Below the pieces are notes generated by a model. The model ran no database searches, was not told where the DNA came from, and saw nothing but the letters and a program-made list of their open reading frames with translations. 10,858 nt of DNA from Chloroflexota bacterium (GTDB lineage: Bacteria > Chloroflexota > Limnocylindria > P2-11E): assembly GCA_005889445.1 (NCBI GenBank), contig VBGS01000226.1, positions 1-10,858 of the forward strand, read 5' to 3'. The number at the start of each line of letters is the position of its first letter. Position 1 is the first letter of the stretch. Positions 6,899-10,858 of the stretch are shown here, piece after piece. Made by a program: the position numbers and the translations under genes.

Positions 6899-7320
6899 AT
6901 GCGACGCATCACCGTCCTCGCGCTCGGCGCGCTCCTCGCCCTGCTCGCCCTGGGTGGCGCGGCGCTCGCCAAAGAAGGAGCAGTCACCAAGTTCGACAGC
7001 CTTCCGAGTGAGTGGCACGCCGGCCAGAACTACACGCTCGGATACATGATCCGGATGGATGGGGTCGAGCCGTACAAGGCCGACACGACCGAGATCGTCA
7101 TCCGGAACGGCACCGGCAAGGTCCTGTCCTACCCGGGCACCCCCGACGGCACGCCGGGTCACTACACCGCGAAGGTCTACTTCCCCGCCGCCGGCTCGTA
7201 CACGTGGCGAGCGATCCGCTCGGCACGGCGGTCCCGATCGCGGCGGCGCTCATCGCCATCGGCGCGGGCCTGCGTCTCGCGCGACTCGTCCGCACGCAGC
7301 GCCGCGCGGCCACCGCGTAG
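6899..7320 (+). pseudogene. exported YtkA-like Ig-fold protein with C-terminal membrane anchor, frame disrupted
   Basis: The N-terminus is a good signal peptide: MRR, hydrophobic LALGALLALLALGG, and AALA as cleavage site near residue 24. Residues 28-103 resemble YtkA/FixH-type beta-sandwich domains (DSLPSEWHAGQNYTLGYMI, IVIRNGTGKVLSY, GTPGHYTAKVYFPAAGSYTW). After Trp103 (about 7207) the frame becomes an arginine/serine-rich shadow sequence. The natural ending lies in another frame: SDPLGTAVPIAAALIAIGAGLRLARLVRTQRR, a transmembrane helix with a basic tail stopping at TAG 7318-7320, just before a terminator hairpin. A segment congruent to 1 modulo 3 has therefore been lost between the domain and the anchor. 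As written, translation would run to 7390 and read through the hairpin. The role is unknown. Relatives are extracytoplasmic and are often found beside copper or respiratory genes, which is not evident here. Confidence 0.72.
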
Positions 7321-7331
7321 CTCGAAGCAGC

Positions 7332-7361
7332 GAGAGCGGGGAGCCTGCGCTCCCCGCTCTC
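7332..7361. terminator. bidirectional hairpin terminator between convergent genes
   Basis: GAGAGCGGGGAG, a 6-base loop CCTGCG, then CTCCCCGCTCTC forms a perfect 12-bp stem. It sits in the 66-base gap between the YtkA-like stop (7320) and the helicase stop (7387), where a terminator serving both strands is expected. There is no strong T-run on either side, so it may act as a hairpin-only or RNA-stabilising terminator. Confidence 0.75.
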
Positions 7362-7386
7362 ACCTTCTGTCCCTGCGCAGAGACAG

Positions 7387-10295
7387 CTAGGTCGGCACGG
7401 CCACTGCGACCGCACCCGCGGTGGGCGCGGTGAGCGAGCTCGGACAGATCTGGTGGTACGGGCACTGCTGACAGGTGCGAAGTCCTTTCGGGTTCGCGGC
7501 GAACTCGCGCGCGCGGATCCGTGTCGCGGTCGCGGTGACGAGCGCGCGCACCGCGCCGAGGCTGTCATCGGTCGGCATGACCGATCCACGCTCGCCGCTC
7601 TCGAGGAAGTGAAGCACCGCTCTCACGGGTCGCTCGCGGTAGACGCGCTCGTGGGCCAGGGCATACAGACGGAGCTGCAGGCTCTCGTTCGCGGCACGCT
7701 GCGCTCGTCCGCTTCCCTCTTCGTCGGCGCCGGCCTTGTAGTCGATGACGACCGACCCGTCGGCCGCGCGATCCACGCGATCCCATCGCCCGACAACGCG
7801 ATCGTTCCCGATCATGAAGCTGAAGCGCTGCTCCACCAGCTCCGGCGCGGGCCGCATGCGCTCGTCTTCGAAGAACCGGCGGAGCGAGTCGAGGCCGGCC
7901 TGGAAACGTTCGCTCTCGTGCGCCGGACTGATGAAGCCCTCCGCCAGCCATGCCGCGCGGAAGACTGACTGGAGCTCGGCGAGCGTCGGTGACTCGCCTT
8001 CACGCTTTCGCCGCAGGAAGTCGCGCACCGCCTCGTGCAGCGCGAGGCCGTAGGTCATCTGCGGCGTCGGCAGCACCGGGATCTGAAGGACGTGCTTGAA
8101 CCGATAGAGCAGGGCGCAGCGCTGGTAGTCGTCGATCGCCTCATACGACACCGTCAGCACGTCGTCAGGACCGAGCGCGGGCAGCGGCGCGTCGGCCTGG
8201 CCGGGTGGCCGCTGGAAACGTTGCAGCTCCTGGATGACTCGCAGCGGTCCACTCATGCGCGAGGGCTCGCGGCCAAGCGCCTCGCCGATGAAGCGGCTGG
8301 GCCGGCTGGGGCGCTGGAACCCGTAGTCGATCGCGCTCGTGAAATAGAAGACGTCCTTCGCGCGGGTCATCGCGACATACGCCAGCCGGCGCTCCTCGGC
8401 GATGTGATGTTCGCGATCGGGCGCGGGCATCCGGCCGAGGCCATCGGGCAGGCGGAACGCGTCGAGCCGCGCTTGACCCGGAAGGCGCTCGTCCGTCGCG
8501 TGCACCAGGAATACCACCCCGAACTCGAGCCCCTTCGCCTTGTGGACGCTCAGCACATTCACCTGGTCCCGCGACGCCTCGAAGTCGGCTGCGACCGGAT
8601 CGTCCCCCGCCTCGCGCAGAAGCTCCAGATGCGGCACGAAGAACGAGGCGTGATCGGTGGCCAAGGCGCGGCCGGCGCTCTGCACCAATCGAAGGAATTT
8701 CGCGACGTTCCGTCCCTGCTCTTCGACAAGCGCTGAGTCCGGGTCAAGGTAGCGCGCGAGGAGCTTCGATCGGTCGAGGAACTCGTACAGCAGCGCCGCC
8801 GATGTCAGCTCCGTGGCGCGCGCGGCGTAGTCCTCGAGATCGGCGCAGAGCGCTGTTGCCGCGGCGACCGCGGCTTCGCTCGCGGGAAGAGCGCCGCGCG
8901 CGATCTCGTCGAAGACCTCGCGCAGCGGCTTCTGCCGTCGACCGCTCCCTTCCATCGCGCGCGCGAGATCGTCGGCCGGGAACGCGTAGAGCGAGCTGAC
9001 CGCGAGGTTGTAGACGTGTCGCGAGTCGGAGGGGAGCGCGACCGCGGACAGGAAGGAGAGGAGGAGCCGGATCTCGGGCCGCTCGTAGAGCTGGCCACCG
9101 CCGGAGAAGTGCGTCGGGATCTGTCTTTGCGCAAGGGCATGCAGGAACCCCGTCGCGTCAGCGTTGTTCCGAACGAGGATCGCGAAATCGCCGTATCGCC
9201 GCTGACGACGGACCGTCTCGTTCGCGATGAAGTCGGCGACCGCTTCGGCTTCCTCGGCGCCGCTCACCTTTTGGATGTGGTCAACGTCGGCGATCTCGTC
9301 CGACGACGGACGCCCACGAAGGCGCTTGTCGATTCCGAGCGCGCTCTCGAGGCGATCCGGGTTCTTGCTGATCAGGCGGTACGCGGCGTCGAGGAGGCCC
9401 TGCGGCGAGCGCCGGTTGTCGACGAGCGGGACGGTGCGGTGGTCGGGATAGGCCTCGCGGAAACGCTCGAAGTTGCGAAGCGTTCCGCCACGCCAGGCGA
9501 AGATGGACTGGTCGTCGTCTCCGACAACGGTGATGTTGCGGTGCGGCTCGGCGAGAAGCCGGAGAAGCTCGAACTGCGCGTCGTTGGTGTCCTGGAACTC
9601 ATCCACGAGGATGTATCGGAAACGGCTCCGCAGCCGCGCCGCCGCGGCGGCATGGTCGCGGAGCAGCTTCAGCGTGAGAGCGATCTGATCGCCGAAGTCC
9701 ACGACGCCGTGCCGTTCCTTTATCCGCGTGTAGGCGTCGTAGGTCGCCGCGAGCTCTTCATGCGATGCGGCCTCGTCCGCCTTGACATCGGCATCGAGCG
9801 AATCCCCCACCGCCTCGCGAAGCGACTTCGCATACGCGACGTAGGCCTCCGGCGAGGAGCGACCTCGCAGCGCGAGCAGCCGTAGAGATGCTCGCGGACC
9901 AGGATCACCTGCTCCGCTGGCGAGAGGACGCGCAGCTCGCCGCTTCGTCCGAGCTCGAGCGCGAACTCGCGAAAGACCTCGTCCCCAAATCCATGGAAGG
10001 TGCGGATCACCGCGTCGTTTAAACCGATCGGCGTGTTGATGTCGACTCGCTCCTGCATCTCGGCGGCGGCCCGCTCGGTGAAGGTCACCGCGAGGATCTC
10101 GTGGGGCTTCGCCGCGCCCGAGGTGATGAGATGGACGATCCGCGCGGTGAGGACATGCGTCTTACCCGTCCCCGCTCCCGCGACGACGAGAAGGGGACCG
10201 GCACCATGCTCGACGGCGAGACGCTGCTCCGGCTGGAGACCCTGAAGGATGTCAGGTCGCGGCTCGCCAAGACGGAAACTCAGCTGTTCTGTCAT
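7387..10295 (-). pseudogene. UvrD/PcrA-type superfamily 1 helicase fused to an iron-sulphur PD-(D/E)XK nuclease, internal loss with frameshift
   Basis: ATP-dependent 3'-5' DNA helicase with a C-terminal nuclease, likely in DNA repair. From ATG 10295: Q-motif LQPEQRLAV (20-28), Walker A AGAGTGKT (39-46), VTFTERAAAEM (Ia) and IRTFHGFGDE (Ib), ending at VREHLY (residue 138, 9882). Coding then continues in another frame (RLLALRGRSSPEAYVAYAK) for 831 residues to 7387. This part has VDEFQDTND (II), VVGDDDQSIFAWRGG (III), VNVLSVHKAKGLEF (V) and ERRLAYVAMTRAKD (VI). The C-terminus has GRWDRVD, VIDYKAG and ESLQLRLYALA of a RecB/Cas4-like nuclease. One Cys (YQRCALLYRF) plus the trio CQQCPYHQIC match the four-cysteine 4Fe-4S pattern of AddB-type nucleases. 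Relatives carry extra residues after REHL(F/Y), roughly 20-28 by my recollection. These are lost here, congruent to 1 modulo 3. Either a pseudogene or an assembly error. Confidence 0.9.
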
Positions 10296-10316
10296 CTCAG
10301 GCGATCTCGAGCGACA

Positions 10317-10411
10317 GGCTCGGCCCGACCGAAACCCTCTTTACGCGGCGGCGGACCCCCCGGCCTCCGGCCGGTGCCCCACCGCGCGGGGGCCCTCGGT
10401 CGGGCCGAGCC
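10317..10411. repeat. 16-bp perfect inverted repeat enclosing a GC-rich structured 63-base core
   Basis: GGCTCGGCCCGACCGA (10317-10332) is exactly complementary to 10396-10411. The core contains a nested hairpin CCGGCC-TCC-GGCCGG (10360-10374). It lies in the 142-base non-coding spacer between the pepA stop and the helicase start, 26 bases past pepA in the direction of transcription. It could terminate pepA, form a structured leader for the helicase, or be a small MITE/REP-type element. I see no flanking target duplication and no T-run. The remaining spacer bases hold nothing I recognise apart from a weak GAG about ten bases before the helicase ATG. Confidence 0.7.
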
Positions 10412-10437
10412 GGGACTCGCTAGATAGACCACACGTT

Positions 10438-10858
10438 CTATTTTCCGTCTTGCGCATAGCGCTCTGCAAGAGCGATCAGGGTGCGAACAGCCGGGCCCTG
10501 CGGCCCTTTCGGCGCATGGGGCCGGTCCCGCTCAAACCAGAACGTCCCGGCGATGTCCAGATGCGCCCACTCAGTCCCCTCGTCCACAGCGGATTCGAGG
10601 AAGGCGGCGGCGGTGATGGCACCTCCGGCCCGAGCACCGGTGCTGTTCCGGATGTCGGCCACCTCACCCTTGACCTCGTCGCGGTACTCGTCGGTGAGGG
10701 GCATGGGCCACATGCGATCGCCCGCCGCCGAAGCGGTCTCCCGGACGATAGCGACGAACGAGTCCGGCTTGCCGAACAGCCCACTGAAATGCTGGCCCAG
10801 GCCGACCGCGATCGAGCCGGTCAGGGTTGCCACGTCGATCACGCGCTTTGCGCCTTCG
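10438..10858 (-). CDS. pepA: leucyl aminopeptidase (M17), C-terminal part only
   Basis: The open frame enters from the right window edge and ends with TAG at 10438-10440, giving about 139 residues. It shows the C-terminal M17 blocks in order: VIDVATLTG near the start, GLFG, a substrate-binding WPMPLTDEYRDEVKGEVADI, AGGAITAAAFL, WAHLDIAGT and a final APKGPQGPAVRTL. The preceding NTDAEGR metal-ligand motif lies off the window. M17 enzymes are cytoplasmic two-metal aminopeptidases, usually hexameric. This gene shows no internal gap. It precedes the helicase on the same strand, separated by the inverted-repeat spacer, so co-transcription is uncertain. Confidence 0.92.
   Translation of the reverse strand, partial: EGAKRVIDVATLTGSIAVGLGQHFSGLFGKPDSFVAIVRETASAAGDRMWPMPLTDEYRDEVKGEVADIRNSTGARAGGAITAAAFLESAVDEGTEWAHLDIAGTFWFERDRPHAPKGPQGPAVRTLIALAERYAQDGK

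Noticed and set aside
9016..9885. A 289-codon plus-strand frame opposite the helicase
   Set aside because: The minus strand encodes conserved helicase motifs II and III through this whole interval. The plus-strand frame is their antisense.
10317..10411. Signal recognition particle RNA or tRNA in the structured spacer
   Set aside because: Length and outer stem suggested it, but the conserved SRP tetraloop region (GGUCAGGUCCGGAAGGAAGCA-type) and tRNA T-loop motifs are absent.
1..10858. CRISPR array, insertion sequence, prophage or defence island
   Set aside because: No regularly spaced repeats, transposase, integrase or phage-type genes are visible. The helicase-nuclease is better explained as a repair enzyme.

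Overview
This is a very GC-rich bacterial chromosomal window in which every gene family I can recognise is bacterial. GTG starts are frequent, genes are tightly packed with 4-base overlaps, and there is no insertion sequence, CRISPR array, tRNA or rRNA. Chloroflexota or a similar uncultured high-GC terrestrial lineage would fit the gene types, but this is a guess from style rather than a marker-gene assignment. The window is cut inside a gene at both ends.

Layout. A six-gene leftward operon fills 5541 down to 1: rmuC (4459-5541), a small four-helix membrane protein (4085-4462), an M20 amidohydrolase/peptidase (2965-4071), a class I SAM methyltransferase (2157-2945), an N-acyl-D-amino-acid deacylase (657-2160, frame broken) and a DUF1611/DgcN-like protein (1-660, runs off the window). 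Successive genes overlap by 4 bases or are separated by fewer than 25, so co-transcription and translational coupling are likely. Rightward from a divergent 128-base spacer come an MFS transporter (5670-6812) and a small exported, membrane-anchored YtkA-like protein (6899-7320, frame broken). A perfect 12-bp-stem hairpin at 7332-7361 separates these from the converging leftward UvrD/PcrA-type helicase with a C-terminal iron-sulphur PD-(D/E)XK nuclease domain (7387-10295, frame broken). A 142-base spacer with a 16-bp perfect inverted repeat follows, then the C-terminal part of a leucyl aminopeptidase (10438-10858).

Function. The left operon looks like a module for N-acylated and D-amino-acid compounds: DUF1611 proteins of the DgcN type N-acetylate D-glutamate, the deacylase removes acyl groups from N-acyl-D-amino acids, and M20 enzymes of the AbgB type split N-acyl or aminobenzoyl amino acids. 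The right side holds DNA-repair helicase/nuclease functions and peptide turnover.

Most unusual point. Five separate genes (deacylase, M20, MFS, YtkA-like, helicase) each appear to lack an internal stretch where their families have continuous sequence. In the four where I can estimate it, the loss is about 20-30 codons. Three of the five losses also shift the frame. Two other genes (methyltransferase and the small membrane protein) have no ATG/GTG/TTG where their conserved N-termini require a start. Either the assembly has repeatedly dropped short segments, or the locus is undergoing real decay by micro-deletion. Raw reads would settle this. I found no convincing new defence or mobile system.
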